Origin: Bacillus sp. SG-1
Lineage (GTDB): Bacteria > Bacillota > Bacilli > Bacillales > Bacillaceae_B
DNA: 64,000 bases
Reading direction: 5' to 3'
NCBI RefSeq assembly: GCF_000181495.1
Contig: NZ_ABCF01000004.1
Location: 1-64,000 of the forward strand
Below, in pieces: positions 16,729 to 25,328 of this stretch. Below the pieces are notes generated by a model, which ran no database searches, had not been told where the DNA came from, and saw only the letters and a program-made list of their open reading frames with translations. Positions within the stretch are counted from its first letter, which is position 1. Each line of letters starts with the position of its first letter. A program made the position numbers and the translations under genes.

Positions 16729-19305
16729 ATGGATAAGTTACATGAATTGCATGAAGAGGCAGTACAAGACACAAAACGAAAAATAAAAGAAGACATCTTC
16801 CGCTTTATGGAGACAAAAGAGACAGCTCCTTCTTTTAATGATTACCTCAGCGAAAGAATACATTATATAGAGCAGTTATGGGTAAACGTCTGGCTGAATA
16901 AAGTCACTAATTTTGTCAGCAGGAGTGAAAAGAAAGCATTCCTCCGTGACCGGGACTACGAGGTCGAAGGGGTGGATAAAAAGATAATCAATCAAGTTTT
17001 CAGAAATGAAATGAGGGGTTATCAACCTTTCGATGTCATTCCTTGGCTGCAAGGACTTTCAGAGTCCAAAGCAGAACAATGGGAAGAACGTTATAAGCTG
17101 GCAAGGGAAGGCTATCTGCTGCGATTGGAGCAGGATAAAATTGAGGTTGAACAAAAAAGTGTTAAGTTTGAGATCACGAAAGCACTCGAGAGTACTTTTC
17201 ATTCAGTAAAACAGGATTGGTATCTCCCTGTCCGTTATGCAGTTGCCCAAAAACTGGCGAGTGACTTTAAAGAAAAAGTAAGATACCGTCATGTCGATAC
17301 TTTTATGCTGGAAGAACAGTTGGAAGAAATCGGACCATTTTATCCTGATGAATTTGGAACGCTTTCCGAGTTCTTTCATGAACTGAATGGACTAATTCAC
17401 CGTACAATGCACCGCGGAAGAAGTTACTGGGAGTATGAGACTTATTTTTACGTATATGAAGAGTTTGTATCAAACTATGTATTGAAAACCTTCCCTAAAT
17501 TACTTCTCAAACGAGTTAGCGAAGAACACTTAACGAAGTATCAGAAGGCTTTTGAGGATGAATTGACTTCCGATGAGTTAAGAAAATGGCTTCAACATGA
17601 ATTTCTCGATGCCGCCCTTGTGTATACGGACTATCTGCAGGAAGAATACGTGGAGGACCTTCTTAACCTTGCCCAAATTCCTTTTGAAGAGGAAGCACAT
17701 AAGGCCATATATCATGAAGATGTTTCCCGCAGAGAAGAAAGAAAAGCGGCGGAACTGGCGGAACTGGAACGCAAGAGGCAAGAAGAAGACCGCATGATGA
17801 ATGATATTTTCGGCCGGGAGTACAGTGTCTCCCTCGGCGGTAATACCCGATACGTCCTTCACATCGGAGAAACCAACACAGGGAAGACGCACCAGGCATT
17901 AGAAAGCATGAGAGAGGCAGGGAGCGGGATCTACCTTGCACCTTTACGTCTCCTTGCCTTGGAAGTGTATGACCGATTGAACAATGAAGGTGTGCCATGT
18001 AATCTAAAAACGGGGGAAGAAGAGAAGACCGTACCAGGCGCCAATCATGTTGCCTGTACAGTGGAGATGTTTTATGAGAAAGAAGAATTCGATGTAGTAG
18101 TCATTGATGAAGCGCAAATGATGGCTGATAAAGACCGTGGGTTCTCCTGGTATAAAGCGATTACCAAAGCGCGGGCTAGAGAAGTCCATATCATTGGGAG
18201 CCGCAACGTTAAGCCAATGCTCCTGGGACTTCTGGAAAATTGTGATGTAGAAATCAATGAATACAACCGGGACATCCCACTCCAAGTAGAAGAACGCGAA
18301 TTTTCATTGAAGCATGCAAAAAGAGGAGACGCATTGGTTTGCTTTTCCAGAAGACGGGTCCTCGAAACGGCCTCCAAGCTGCAAAATAACGGGCATTCGG
18401 TCAGCATGATATATGGAAGCATGCCGCCTGAAACCCGAAAAAAACAGATGCAGCGGTTCATCAAAGGGGAAACACGGGTCATTGTTGCAACAGATGCAAT
18501 CGGAATGGGCCTGAACCTGCCGATCCGCCGGATTGTATTTTTAGAAAACGATAAATTCGATGGAACCAGAAGAAGAATCCTTACTTCTCAGGAAGTAAAA
18601 CAAATAGCAGGCCGTGCCGGACGCAAAGGGATATACGATGTCGGAAAAGTAGCTTTTACAAAAGACATCAAAAAGATGAGCAAGCTGCTTGATCAAGAGG
18701 ATGAACCTGTTCAATCTTTTGCGATAGCACCGACAAATTCCATTTTCGAACGTTTTCAAAAATATTATCATGACCTAGGCCGCTTTTTCGAGCTGTGGGA
18801 GAAGTTTGAAAGCCCATTTGGGACTCAAAAAGCTTCCTTATCCGAAGAAAGAGAGCTATATGAACTGGTAAGGGGCACAGAGATAGAAGGCCGATTGTCT
18901 ATGATGGATCTATACGGATTCCTCCATCTTCCGTTTTCCAAGAAAGAACCTGAATTGACATCACAATGGCTTGAAACAATGGATGCCATTATAAGTGGAA
19001 CCGAGCTCCCTGAGCCTAAATTAAAACGAAAAAACCTTGAGCAACAAGAGGTCGCCTATAAAGCAGTTGGGCTGCATCTGCTATTCCTTTATCGGCTTGG
19101 AAGAGGAACAGAAGCGATCTACTGGGAACGCTTGAGGGAAGATATTGCCGATGGGGTTCACGAAAGCCTGAACACAGAAGTATCATCCATGACACTAAAA
19201 TGCAAGCAGTGCGGAAAAAGACTGCCTGCCGGATTTAGATTCCCTATCTGTGACAGCTGCCATTACGCCCGTGTAAGAAAACGGGGCAGAGGAAATAGAG
19301 GCTGA
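16729..19305 (+). CDS. Suv3-like DEAD/DEAH helicase with C-terminal zinc motif
   Basis: An 858-residue superfamily-2 helicase. A long charged N-terminal region (about 1-365) precedes the motor. The motor has Walker A GETNTGKTHQA, motif II DEAQMM, motif V in TDAIGMGLNLP and motif VI QIAGRAGRKG. This motif set resembles Suv3, the RNA helicase of mitochondrial degradosomes. The extreme C-terminus has two CxxC pairs (CKQCGKRLP... CDSCHYARVRKR) followed by a basic tail. RNA is the likely substrate by homology; a bacterial role is not established. ATG 16729 is preferred to GTG 16720 because AAGGTGAT then serves as ribosome binding site. It ends at a strong terminator. Confidence 0.8.
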   Translation: MDKLHELHEEAVQDTKRKIKEDIFRFMETKETAPSFNDYLSERIHYIEQLWVNVWLNKVTNFVSRSEKKAFLRDRDYEVEGVDKKIINQVFRNEMRGYQPFDVIPWLQGLSESKAEQWEERYKLAREGYLLRLEQDKIEVEQKSVKFEITKALESTFHSVKQDWYLPVRYAVAQKLASDFKEKVRYRHVDTFMLEEQLEEIGPFYPDEFGTLSEFFHELNGLIHRTMHRGRSYWEYETYFYVYEEFVSNYVLKTFPKLLLKRVSEEHLTKYQKAFEDELTSDELRKWLQHEFLDAALVYTDYLQEEYVEDLLNLAQIPFEEEAHKAIYHEDVSRREERKAAELAELERKRQEEDRMMNDIFGREYSVSLGGNTRYVLHIGETNTGKTHQALESMREAGSGIYLAPLRLLALEVYDRLNNEGVPCNLKTGEEEKTVPGANHVACTVEMFYEKEEFDVVVIDEAQMMADKDRGFSWYKAITKARAREVHIIGSRNVKPMLLGLLENCDVEINEYNRDIPLQVEEREFSLKHAKRGDALVCFSRRRVLETASKLQNNGHSVSMIYGSMPPETRKKQMQRFIKGETRVIVATDAIGMGLNLPIRRIVFLENDKFDGTRRRILTSQEVKQIAGRAGRKGIYDVGKVAFTKDIKKMSKLLDQEDEPVQSFAIAPTNSIFERFQKYYHDLGRFFELWEKFESPFGTQKASLSEERELYELVRGTEIEGRLSMMDLYGFLHLPFSKKEPELTSQWLETMDAIISGTELPEPKLKRKNLEQQEVAYKAVGLHLLFLYRLGRGTEAIYWERLREDIADGVHESLNTEVSSMTLKCKQCGKRLPAGFRFPICDSCHYARVRKRGRGNRG

Positions 19306-19311
19306 ACCAGT

Positions 19312-19348
19312 AAGAAAGCCGCTTCCTTGGGGGAAGCGGCTTTCTTTT
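19312..19348 (+). terminator. Rho-independent terminator of the helicase gene
   Basis: A perfect 15-bp stem, AAGAAAGCCGCTTCC and GGAAGCGGCTTTCTT, with a 5-nt loop, starts 7 bp after the helicase stop. Confidence 0.9.
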
Positions 19349-19386
19349 GTATGATGGTGTGTGGAATGTAGTTTTCGAGCAAGTGA

Positions 19387-19545
19387 TTTGAGGACATATT
19401 CAGTCTCCTTTTACGAGTAACATGTCCCAGAGCTAGCACTTTGACTTCATATTAACCTTCATTTTGCGAGGAATATGTACCCAGGCTGGCACTTTGAGTA
19501 CATATCAAGCCTCAATTTACGAAGAGTATGCCCCCGAGTTATTAC
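19387..19545. repeat. Phased 53-bp tandem array (array 2, three units)
   Basis: Units start at TTTGAG/TTTGAC at positions 19387, 19440 and 19493, an exact 53-bp period despite roughly one third sequence divergence. Inverted arms AGGACA...TGTCCC (26 bp apart) are in unit 1, and ATATGTAC...GTACATAT spans the unit 2/3 boundary. It lies between convergent genes. Confidence 0.75.
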
Positions 19546-19552
19546 TCAGACG

Positions 19553-19655
19553 GAAGATTCTATAAAGTTGACTGTAGCGGAAGGTGCGTGAACTCCTGCG
19601 GGGTTAGCGGGACAGGAGAGACCCCCAATCCAGTTCAGCGCACCTAACCTGCAAA
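19553..19655. repeat. Family II repeat fragment
   Basis: It contains GTAGCGGAAGGTGCGTGA, CTCCTGCGGGGTTAGCGGGA and CCCCCAATCCAGTT, matching one end of the GC-rich repeat. The remainder of the element is missing. Confidence 0.65.
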
Positions 19656-19723
19656 CACATTACAATAGCCTATATTGAACTAAAAACAAAAAAAAAACCG
19701 CACCCTCAAAGGCACGGCAAACA

Positions 19724-20866
19724 TCAATCACGATAAAAATTCTCTGTATAATAGGGTTGTGATTCCTGGTTGAATGCAACTCCGACACCAAGGAACTCAT
19801 ATTCCTCTTTCAATATATTTTTCCTGTGCCCTTCAGAGTTCATCAGACCTTCATGTGCAAAAATGGAACTGAATTGACCATAAGCCAAATTTTCTCCTGC
19901 AACCGTAAATGTGATATTATCTTCCTGCATCCGGTCGAATGGGGACTGTCCTTCCAGGTTTGTATGATTAAAATAGTTATTATCGGCCATATCCAAGCTA
20001 TGTTTCCGCGCTGTACTTCTTACATGCTCATCCCACGTCAATACTGGCAACCCATGATTGACCCGGGTAGCATTCGTCAGGTCAAAAAGCTGATATTCAA
20101 ATCCTTCTTTCAAACCGTCATTACCATCGGAATAGATATCTTTTTTGGCATGTTCCAAGTCTTCGTCAATAATTTGCAGTGCAGTAACCGTATTATTTTC
20201 ATGTTTGTCGTAAAAAACGGTAATGTAGCTATCATCGCGCTGGTACATTTCGTATTCGCCGTCATTTTGCAATTGATAGTATACCAATCCTTTTCTAATC
20301 TTAGAGATGGGCTCACCGAGTGTTTTATGAACTTCATCCTTCGAACTGTTCAATCCGATTCCAGAATCGGAAGCAATGAGGTCCTGATTGGTATAAAGGG
20401 CACTCACCTGATCATTTTCATCAAAGGATACCATGAGGAAATTTCGATAGCCCTGGTGGTAAGCGTGCCATTCAATGCCGTATTCGTTCACCGTTGATCG
20501 AACAGGAGTACCCACTGTTTGTTCAACGTACTCCTTGGTGTCTCCAATTTCAAGATTATGAACTGAAAATACCTGATCTTCCGGTTTTGAAAGTTCGGGC
20601 TTGCTCACTTCTACAGCTTCTGCATCATTATTAGGTTCTTTAACCTCTTCCTTAACCTCTTGTAGTGAATCTTCCAACCCGTAGATGATTGAACTGATCC
20701 GGTCACTTATGCCGGCAAGGGCATCCTGCACTTCCGGCTTTTCCTTAAAGGACTCGAGCTTAGCAATGGTGTCTTCAAGTATGGATGGGTCAATATGTTC
20801 CTCCCAATAGGGCTTTGTATTATAGGCGACCAGTATAATCAATACCAGCAGTAGTAGACGTCTCAT
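19724..20866 (-). CDS. Membrane-anchored CAP/SCP-domain protein (YlbC-like)
   Basis: A 380-residue protein with an N-terminal signal anchor (RRLLLLVLIILVAYNTKPYW) and a linker with coiled-coil character and many Glu/Lys (about 40-110). A CAP-associated domain follows (about 115-245), then a C-terminal CAP domain (about 255-378). CAP landmarks are LFDLTNATRVNHGLPVL, ARKHSLDMADNNYFNH, AGENLAYG and the sequence GHRKNILKEEYEFLGVGV. Similar to B. subtilis YlbC in layout. CAP proteins are secreted or surface proteins; the bacterial function is unclear. It is monocistronic and opposite to speD, which starts 220 bp away. Confidence 0.85.
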   Translation of the reverse strand: MRRLLLLVLIILVAYNTKPYWEEHIDPSILEDTIAKLESFKEKPEVQDALAGISDRISSIIYGLEDSLQEVKEEVKEPNNDAEAVEVSKPELSKPEDQVFSVHNLEIGDTKEYVEQTVGTPVRSTVNEYGIEWHAYHQGYRNFLMVSFDENDQVSALYTNQDLIASDSGIGLNSSKDEVHKTLGEPISKIRKGLVYYQLQNDGEYEMYQRDDSYITVFYDKHENNTVTALQIIDEDLEHAKKDIYSDGNDGLKEGFEYQLFDLTNATRVNHGLPVLTWDEHVRSTARKHSLDMADNNYFNHTNLEGQSPFDRMQEDNITFTVAGENLAYGQFSSIFAHEGLMNSEGHRKNILKEEYEFLGVGVAFNQESQPYYTENFYRD

Positions 20867-21087
20867 GGTTCACGCTCCAATCTTAATTACCATTCTACCC
20901 GATTTCATCGTGCTCAAAAACTCTTAAACAGACCGATTTACGCATTTTTACACTGGAATATTATGCTAATCGCCTTACTTTCTACGAAGAATACCGTTTT
21001 ATTCTTTGAATGACAGGGTATCATAAAAAATATCACTGAATTGAGACGAAGAGTTTCTGCACAATTCTACATAGGGGGAAAGATAAC

Positions 21088-21909
21088 ATGAAAATGTCTC
21101 ATGAAGAAAGAATCCAACTTCACGAATTCAATAATTTGACTAAATCCTTAAGTTTCAATATGTATGACATTTGTTTTACTAAAACGAGAGAAGAGCGGGA
21201 AGCTTATATTGAATATATTGATGAACAGTATAATGCGGACAGGCTCACCAAGATCCTTTCGAATGTATCGGATATCATTGGAGCCCATGTTCTCAATATA
21301 GCAAAACAGGACTATGTCCCACAAGGAGCTTCTGTGACGATCCTCGTGTCGGAGGGCCCGATCGTCGAAGTCCCGAATGAACACTTTGATGAGTCACCAG
21401 GACCGCTTCCTTCTGCTGTTACGATGCAGCTCGATAAAAGCCATATCACAGTCCATACTTACCCGGAATACCACCCGCATGAAGGCATCAGCACATTCCG
21501 TGCCGATATTGATGTTTCGACTTGCGGGGAAATCTCTCCTTTGAAGGCCCTGAATTATCTCATCCATTCATTTGAGACGGATGTCATGACGATGGATTAC
21601 AGAGTCAGGGGCTTTACGAGGGATATCAGCGGACGCAAACTTTTTATTGATCATAACATCAACTCGATTCAGAATTATATCCCTGAAGAAATCAAAGAAG
21701 AGTATGACATGATCGATGTGAACGTCTATCCTCAAAATATCTTTCATACGAAGTGTAAGTTGAAAGAATTTGATATAAATAATTATCTGTTCGGCTATAC
21801 CAAGGAAAAACTGGAAGACGAGGAAGTAAAAGAGATCACAGACAAGCTGAAGTTGGAAATGGATGAGATTTTCTACGGAAAAAACATTCCTGGAAGTCCA
21901 AATCAGTAA
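21088..21909 (+). CDS. speD: S-adenosylmethionine decarboxylase proenzyme
   Basis: SpeD makes decarboxylated SAM, the aminopropyl donor for spermidine. The 273-residue length and motifs fit the larger (E. coli-type) class, which cleaves itself to create a pyruvoyl cofactor. The cleavage serine is in [13 protein letters not shown] (about Ser118), followed by the conserved [20 protein letters not shown]. The start is supported by GGGGGAAAG at 10 bp. Monocistronic, with a terminator 12 bp downstream. By family, the product feeds spermidine synthase, which is not in this window. Confidence 0.93.
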   Translation: MKMSHEERIQLHEFNNLTKSLSFNMYDICFTKTREEREAYIEYIDEQYNADRLTKILSNVSDIIGAHVLNIAKQDYVPQGASVTILVSEGPIVEVPNEHFDESPGPLPSAVTMQLDKSHITVHTYPEYHPHEGISTFRADIDVSTCGEISPLKALNYLIHSFETDVMTMDYRVRGFTRDISGRKLFIDHNINSIQNYIPEEIKEEYDMIDVNVYPQNIFHTKCKLKEFDINNYLFGYTKEKLEDEEVKEITDKLKLEMDEIFYGKNIPGSPNQ

Positions 21910-21920
21910 TTTTTAAATAT

Positions 21921-21949
21921 AAGTCCCTTGCCCAAAGGGACTTTTTTTC
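21921..21949 (+). terminator. speD terminator
   Basis: AAGTCCCTT and AAAGGGACTT pair around GCCC, followed by a T run. Confidence 0.85.
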
Positions 21950-21990
21950 AACGAAAAAATATGCCCCCTTCAAAAGAAGAGGGCTATGCA

Positions 21991-22185
21991 TTATTTGTTC
22001 TGTCCTTCAGCCAAGGTCTGTTCAGCAAGGGCTACAAGACGCTTCGTCATTTCCCCTCCGACTGAACCGTTGGCACGTGCGGTTGTATCTGCTCCAAGTG
22101 TTACTCCAAACTCATTGGCGATTTCTTCTTTCATCTGGTTCAGGACTTTCTCTGACCCAGGAACCACAAGTTTGTTTCTTGCCAT
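21991..22185 (-). CDS. Alpha/beta-type small acid-soluble spore protein
   Basis: A 64-residue SASP that coats and protects DNA in the forespore. The family core is present: [17 protein letters not shown], then the germination-protease site region, then [28 protein letters not shown] take the start at [10 protein letters not shown] (22185), preceded by GGGAGTGAT, although the frame stays open for 32 more codons upstream. Family members begin at this Met. Expression is expected from sigma-G in the forespore; I could not identify a convincing sigma-G promoter by eye. Confidence 0.93.
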   Translation of the reverse strand: MARNKLVVPGSEKVLNQMKEEIANEFGVTLGADTTARANGSVGGEMTKRLVALAEQTLAEGQNK

Positions 22186-22360
22186 GGTCAAATCACTCCC
22201 GATGAAGGATTGAGCAATATAGTGCTCAATGTTTAATTTCTCCTTATCAAGAATATTCATTCCGGCAATAATTTCAAGCAAAATTAAGTCTTATGGTAGG
22301 AATTTATCTCTTAACAGCCGAATAAATAGGGGAGGATAGTAAGAAAAAGGAGGATACATA

Positions 22361-23158
22361 ATGAATTCACATGAAATTGAATACCAGTTATATGGAGATG
22401 ATATGCAGTTTGTTGAAGTGGAACTGGATCCGAGCGAAAGTGTCATCGCTGAAGCGGGTGCCATGATGATGATGGAGGACGGCATTGAGATGGAAACTAT
22501 TTTTGGCGATGGTTCTGCGAGTGGAAAATCCGGCTTCTTTGGGAAACTCGTTGGTGCTGGAAAACGTGTGTTAACTGGCGAAAGCTTGTTCATGACCGTT
22601 TTTACCAACCAGGGGATGGGCAAGAAGCATGTTTCCTTTGCTGCACCTTACCCGGGAAAAATTATTTCAGTTGACTTGAGTGAAATGGGTGGAAAAGTAA
22701 TCTGCCAAAAAGATTCCTTCCTTTGTGCTGCAAAAGGCGTTTCGGTTGGAATTGATTTCCAAAGAAAACTTGGAACAGGATTTTTCGGCGGCGAAGGATT
22801 TATCATGCAAAAGCTGGAAGGAGACGGGCTCGCTTTCCTACATGCAGGGGGAACAATTCACAGGAAAGAGCTTCAGCCTGGAGAAAAACTGCGCGTCGAT
22901 ACCGGGTGCCTGGTAGCCATGACTAGAGAAGTGGACTACAACATCGAATATGTCGGTAAAATCAAATCGGCATTCTTTGGCGGAGAAGGGATGTTTTTCG
23001 CAACCGTTCAAGGCCCGGGCACCGTGTGGATCCAGTCACTTCCATTCAGCCGCCTTGCTGACAGGGTTTTTGCCAGCGCTCCTCAAGGGGGAGGACAATC
23101 AAGGGGTGAAGGAAGCTTATTGGGTGGACTCGGGGATTTCCTTAACGGAGACGATTGA
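22361..23158 (+). CDS. AIM24 family protein
   Basis: A 265-residue member of the AIM24 / TIGR00266 family. It starts [26 protein letters not shown] and has the glycine-rich repeats [19 protein letters not shown] and [18 protein letters not shown] typical of the beta-rich fold. The molecular role in bacteria is unknown; yeast Aim24 is a mitochondrial inner-membrane organisation factor. An AAAGGAGG site precedes the ATG and a terminator follows 11 bp after the stop, so the gene is monocistronic. Confidence 0.85.
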   Translation: MNSHEIEYQLYGDDMQFVEVELDPSESVIAEAGAMMMMEDGIEMETIFGDGSASGKSGFFGKLVGAGKRVLTGESLFMTVFTNQGMGKKHVSFAAPYPGKIISVDLSEMGGKVICQKDSFLCAAKGVSVGIDFQRKLGTGFFGGEGFIMQKLEGDGLAFLHAGGTIHRKELQPGEKLRVDTGCLVAMTREVDYNIEYVGKIKSAFFGGEGMFFATVQGPGTVWIQSLPFSRLADRVFASAPQGGGQSRGEGSLLGGLGDFLNGDD

Positions 23159-23168
23159 GTGATTCTTT

Positions 23169-23192
23169 AAAACGGCACTTTGCCGTTTTTTT
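23169..23192 (+). terminator. Rho-independent terminator
   Basis: AAACGGCA and TGCCGTTT pair with a 3-nt loop, followed by T5. It closes the AIM24 gene. Confidence 0.85.
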
Positions 23193-23204
23193 GTTTTTCC
23201 ATAA

Positions 23205-23395
23205 GGCTCTTTTCGTAAACTTTGTTGCTATTTAATACAAACTATAAAAAATACTTACTTAATTAACTAAAAATAGCTGATAAACAAGAAGAAAAGAGCT
23301 AATTCACCTTATTCAGAGAAAAAAGCCCTTGTCTCCAAGGGAAAAATCCGGCTTTTTGGATTTTTCCGAGTGCAACAATATATACGAAAACAGCG
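23205..23395. mobile_element. MITE family I, complete 191-bp copy
   Basis: It begins GGCTCTTTTCGTAAACTTTG and ends TATATACGAAAACAGCG; the two ends are imperfect inverted repeats of about 24 bp. It is flanked by the exact 8-bp direct repeat TTCCATAA (23197-23204 and 23396-23403). The interior has the hairpin GGAAAAATCC/GGATTTTTCC and codes for nothing. Confidence 0.9.
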
Positions 23396-23469
23396 TTCCA
23401 TAAAAAGCTTTTTGATTAACGGCAACTCAAAGATTTGTTAAAATATTTAGAAATCAGGACATAAGGAAG

Positions 23470-23682
23470 GTGCTGATTACAATCGATTGGGAAAAAATAA
23501 AAGAGATGGGGCTTATAAAATTCCTCTATTATTTAGCCGCATTGATTGTAGCTTTTGTCGGTTTGATTGTGTTAATTTCTCTAATTACACTCGTGCTCCT
23601 GGAAAGATTCGACGACCGGTACAAGAAATCGCATCCAGAAGAATTCGGACATGCCGTCAAGTCAGTAAACATCCGTACTTAA
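23470..23682 (+). CDS. Small membrane protein (DUF4083-like)
   Basis: A protein of about 65-70 residues with one strong hydrophobic helix (FLYYLAALIVAFVGLIVLISLITLVLL), followed by a charged tail (ERFDDRYKKSHPEEF). This layout resembles small DUF4083 proteins in Bacillus. The start is uncertain: GTG 23470 overlaps the AAGGAAGG site, and non-ATG codons a few bases later are equally possible. It lies 16 bp before a GNAT gene and is probably co-transcribed with it. Confidence 0.6.
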   Translation: MLITIDWEKIKEMGLIKFLYYLAALIVAFVGLIVLISLITLVLLERFDDRYKKSHPEEFGHAVKSVNIRT

Positions 23683-23697
23683 AAAGGAGGTCCTACA

Positions 23698-24366
23698 TTG
23701 TATCGAAAGAAATTGTTTGTTTTTAAAAAGGACAAACCTATTGAAGCAGTGATCAGAACCTATAACAAATCAGATTTTCCAGGATTGATTAAAGTCCAGA
23801 AGGAAAGCTTTCCACCGCCGTTTCCTTCTGATTTATGGTGGAATGAAGATCAGCTGACAAATCACATTACCCTTTTCCCAGAGGGGGCTCTATGTATAGA
23901 GGTTGAGGGTGAGATTGCGGGGTCGATCACTGGAATGATCACAACTTTCGACCCTTCGAATATTCAGCACTCCTGGTCTGAAGTGACCGATGATGGTTAT
24001 ATCAAAACACATGACCCAAACGGGAATGCTCTTTACATCGTAGACATTGGTGTTTCACCTAGATTCAGAGGGCTTGGACTAGGTAAAGCCCTTATGCATT
24101 CCATGTATGAAGTGGTCATTCAACTCAAATTGGAACGGCTTTTGGGCGGGGGAAGAATGCCGGGTTATCGAAAGGCCTCCGAGAAAATGACAGCCACCCA
24201 ATACCTTGACTCCGTTGTCAAAGGGGGGACTCATGACCAAGTGATTTCATTCCTCCTTCGCTGCGGCCGTTTACCGGTTGGTGTCATCCCTGACTATTTA
24301 GAAGATGAAGAATCACTGAATCACGCTGCACTCATGGAATGGAGAAATCCGTTCTTTAATAATTAA
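23698..24366 (+). CDS. GNAT family N-acetyltransferase
   Basis: A 222-residue acetyltransferase with the acetyl-CoA binding motif VDIGVSPRFRGLGLGKALM and a long C-terminal extension (LLGGGRMPGYRKASEKMTA and beyond). This extension is shared by a Bacillus subgroup sometimes found beside carbon-nitrogen hydrolases. It starts at TTG with AAAGGAGG 7 bp upstream. The substrate is unknown. A terminator follows 28 bp after the stop. Confidence 0.85.
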   Translation: MYRKKLFVFKKDKPIEAVIRTYNKSDFPGLIKVQKESFPPPFPSDLWWNEDQLTNHITLFPEGALCIEVEGEIAGSITGMITTFDPSNIQHSWSEVTDDGYIKTHDPNGNALYIVDIGVSPRFRGLGLGKALMHSMYEVVIQLKLERLLGGGRMPGYRKASEKMTATQYLDSVVKGGTHDQVISFLLRCGRLPVGVIPDYLEDEESLNHAALMEWRNPFFNN

Positions 24367-24392
24367 ACTATTTAAACTTTAATCATTAGATT

Positions 24393-24430
24393 AGAGGAGG
24401 AATCTTATAAGATTTCCTCCTTTAATTTTA
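24393..24430 (+). terminator. Rho-independent terminator
   Basis: GGAGGAATCTTATAAGATTTCCTCC forms a near-perfect hairpin followed by TTTAATTTTA. It ends the GNAT unit. Confidence 0.8.
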
Positions 24431-24479
24431 TTTTCTATACGTTCAATGTTATCAAAGGTTGAGAGCTGAATTGCAAACT

Positions 24480-24715
24480 ATGAATGATTTCAGCGGAAGG
24501 TCATGATTTCCTGCGGGATTAGCGAGATTGGTGAGACATCAAATAACCCCCAGCGAATGAAAGGAAAGACCACCTTTTTTTTAGTTGAGGATCATTTGCC
24601 TGTCGAGGTTGAACATGGCACTTCCACTTTTTAAACAGGCGAATCTAAGGAGGATCACCGCCCGCCCAGCGGAGTCGTGCACTCGTTGCGGAATAATAGC
24701 ACCAATGTAAATAAC
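24480..24715. repeat. Family II GC-rich repeat (diverged copy)
   Basis: It contains CAGCGGAAGGTCATGATT, TTCCTGCGGGATTAGCGAGA, CATTTGCCTGTCGAGGTTGA and CGCCCGCCCAGCGGAGTC in the same order as other copies. The rest of the 24431-25010 gap is AT-rich with no supported gene. Confidence 0.65.
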
Positions 24716-25010
24716 AAGATATTTCTTTTTTATTGAGATTGAATGCACTTTTTTCTCCTAGAACCGTTTTACATAATCTTCTAACCCAGAGATTTTATAT
24801 TTTAAACTAGGCAGAATGATTTCCTTACTCTTTTCAAAGACTAAATATACGAAGAGCCTAAGCAGGAAATTAGATGGATTCGACAGAGATCACAATTAAC
24901 AATTATTGTTCAAATTCCGACTTCCTAACCAAGTATTATTGAATAAACCACAAACCTCCGACAGATTTAAATAGCAATCGACATTTTTATGTGCTATCAT
25001 ACACTATGTT

Positions 25011-25044
25011 GCTGTTATCAATCTGCTAGCACTTTGATAACAGC
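25011..25044. promoter_or_regulatory. Inverted repeat upstream of the small RHH-like gene
   Basis: The perfect 11-bp arms GCTGTTATCAA (25011-25021) and TTGATAACAGC (25034-25044) are separated by 12 bp. It lies 36 bp before the start of the gene at 25081. An operator for an autoregulator is plausible but unproven. Confidence 0.45.
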
Positions 25045-25080
25045 TGCTAGAATGCTGTCAGGAAAGGAAGTATTGTCACT

Positions 25081-25278
25081 GTGAGTGATCAAAATAGAAT
25101 CCAGCTGAATGTCAGAATAAGCAAAGAAACGGCAGATATGCTTGAGGAAATTGTGGAGTATTATCAAGAAAACACAAAGCTTGGCAGAATTTATAAAGGC
25201 GATGTGCTTACAGATATTATCGAAAAATCTCACGGCTTAATGGAAAAGCAAAAAGCCATTCATAAAAGAAAATATTAA
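25081..25278 (+). CDS. Small protein with possible ribbon-helix-helix fold
   Basis: A 65-residue protein starting at GTG with GGAAAGGAAG about 10 bp upstream. The order beta strand (IQLNVRISKETADMLEEIVEYY) followed by helix-turn-helix-like segments (YKGDVLTDIIEKSHGLMEKQK) matches ribbon-helix-helix DNA-binding proteins (CopG/Arc type). This is pattern recognition only. It lies 50 bp before a DEAD-box helicase gene and may be co-transcribed. A perfect inverted repeat upstream could be its operator. Confidence 0.55.
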   Translation: MSDQNRIQLNVRISKETADMLEEIVEYYQENTKLGRIYKGDVLTDIIEKSHGLMEKQKAIHKRKY

Positions 25279-25328
25279 GAGAGTAATCAAATTAAAGATT
25301 TCCTTTTAAAGCGAAAGTAGGGACAGAA

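Noticed and set aside
22186-22281. N-terminal extension of the SASP gene
   Set aside because: The extra 32 codons do not match the family, and the ribosome binding site fits the internal MARNKLVV start.
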